Part shown: positions 6,705-6,920 of the stretch, one piece after another | Layout: each line of letters opens with the position of its first letter | Position numbering within the stretch: the stretch's first letter is position 1 | Origin: Desulfobacterales bacterium | GTDB taxonomy: Bacteria > Desulfobacterota > Desulfobulbia > Desulfobulbales > BM004 | DNA length: 6,920 nucleotides | Direction of reading: 5' to 3' | Assembly (NCBI GenBank): GCA_012974315.1 | Contig: JAAXQI010000236.1 | Span: forward strand, 1 to 6,920 | Position numbers and translations under genes: made by a program | Notes under the pieces: generated by a model | The model's database searches: none | The model's input: the letters and a program-made list of their open reading frames with translations, nothing else | What the model was told of the DNA's origin: nothing

Positions 6705-6733
6705 TTGACATCAACGGTCTGCTATTGTATGTA
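6705..6733 (+). promoter_or_regulatory. sigma-70-type promoter of the tRNA genes
   Basis: A perfect TTGACA (6705-6710) is followed after 17 bases by TATGTA (6728-6733), a weak -10 that keeps the first three consensus bases. Transcription would start near 6740, just ahead of tRNA-Lys at 6749, leaving a very short 5' leader. The spacing and position make this the likely promoter for the tRNA-Lys/tRNA-Glu unit. Confidence 0.55.
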
Positions 6734-6748
6734 TCCCTCTTTCTGCGT

Positions 6749-6824
6749 GGGTCGTTAACTCAGCCGGTAGAGTATCTGCCTTTTAAGCAGAGAGTCGCGC
6801 GTTCGAGCCGCGCACGACCCACCA
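6749..6824 (+). tRNA. tRNA-Lys (anticodon TTT)
   Basis: A complete 76-nt cloverleaf. Acceptor stem GGGTCGT (6749-6755) pairs with ACGACCC (6814-6820). The D stem is ACTC/GAGT. The anticodon stem TCTGC/GCAGA encloses the loop CTTTTAA, with anticodon TTT at 6782-6784. A five-base variable loop follows. The T stem GCGCG/CGCGC carries the loop TTCGAGC. The discriminator is A, and CCA (6822-6824) is encoded. All stems pair perfectly. Confidence 0.98.
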
Positions 6825-6842
6825 ATACATAATAGACCTTAC

Positions 6843-6920
6843 GTCCCCATCGTCTAGCCAGGTCCAGGACACCGGCCTTTCACGCCGGCGACACGAGTTC
6901 AAATCTCGTTGGGGACGCCA
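6843..6920 (+). tRNA. tRNA-Glu (anticodon TTC)
   Basis: A complete 78-nt cloverleaf ending on the last base of the window. Acceptor stem GTCCCCA (6843-6849) pairs with TGGGGAC (6910-6916). The D stem GTCT/GGAC includes one G-T pair. The anticodon stem CCGGC/GCCGG has loop CTTTCAC with anticodon TTC at 6879-6881. The T stem ACGAG/CTCGT has loop TTCAAAT. The discriminator is G, and CCA is encoded at 6918-6920. It lies 18 bases after tRNA-Lys and is probably cotranscribed. More tRNA genes may follow outside the window. Confidence 0.97.

Noticed and set aside
6552..6758. Small + strand open frame of 68 codons in the AT-rich intergenic region
   Set aside because: It runs into the tRNA-Lys gene, covers the tRNA promoter, has no Shine-Dalgarno sequence and reads as random AT-rich sequence.

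Overview
This window looks like ordinary chromosomal housekeeping DNA from a Gram-negative bacterium. A sulfate-reducer-like (Desulfobacterota, the former Deltaproteobacteria) origin is the best guess. That guess rests on the short RdgC form with a separate companion gene, the DUF167 gene directly behind a coiled-coil gene, the use of the GatCAB amidotransferase pathway, and the moderate GC content. It is an inference; no rRNA or species marker is present.

Left part (1-1952, + strand). Three closely packed genes read rightward. The first is the 3' part of a gene for a coiled-coil, acidic-tailed protein with a 60-residue internal repeat, whose true start lies before base 1. The second is a DUF167/YggU-family gene. 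The third encodes an exported MORN-repeat protein whose C-terminus carries a 27-residue tandem duplication. They probably form one transcription unit.

Middle and right part (6538 down to 2026, - strand). Five genes read leftward as a compact operon that converges on the MORN gene: an RdgC-like protein (N-terminal type), a 180-residue companion that resembles the C-terminal half of RdgC, gatB, radC and hemW. gatB/radC and radC/hemW overlap or almost touch. Functions are mixed: recombination or DNA-end handling (RdgC pair, RadC), Gln-tRNA formation (GatB) and heme delivery (HemW).

Right end (6539-6920). An AT-rich divergent intergenic region of about 210 bases carries the presumed operon promoter on one strand and a tRNA promoter with a perfect TTGACA box on the other. 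tRNA-Lys(TTT) and tRNA-Glu(TTC) follow, both with encoded CCA; the second ends exactly at the window edge.

The most notable observation is in gatB. About 38 residues that are otherwise universal in GatB are missing in frame, exactly between the YFYP and EEDAGK motifs. The rest of the protein is intact and well conserved. Second is the apparent two-gene split of RdgC. I see no mobile element, CRISPR array, toxin-antitoxin module or defence cassette.
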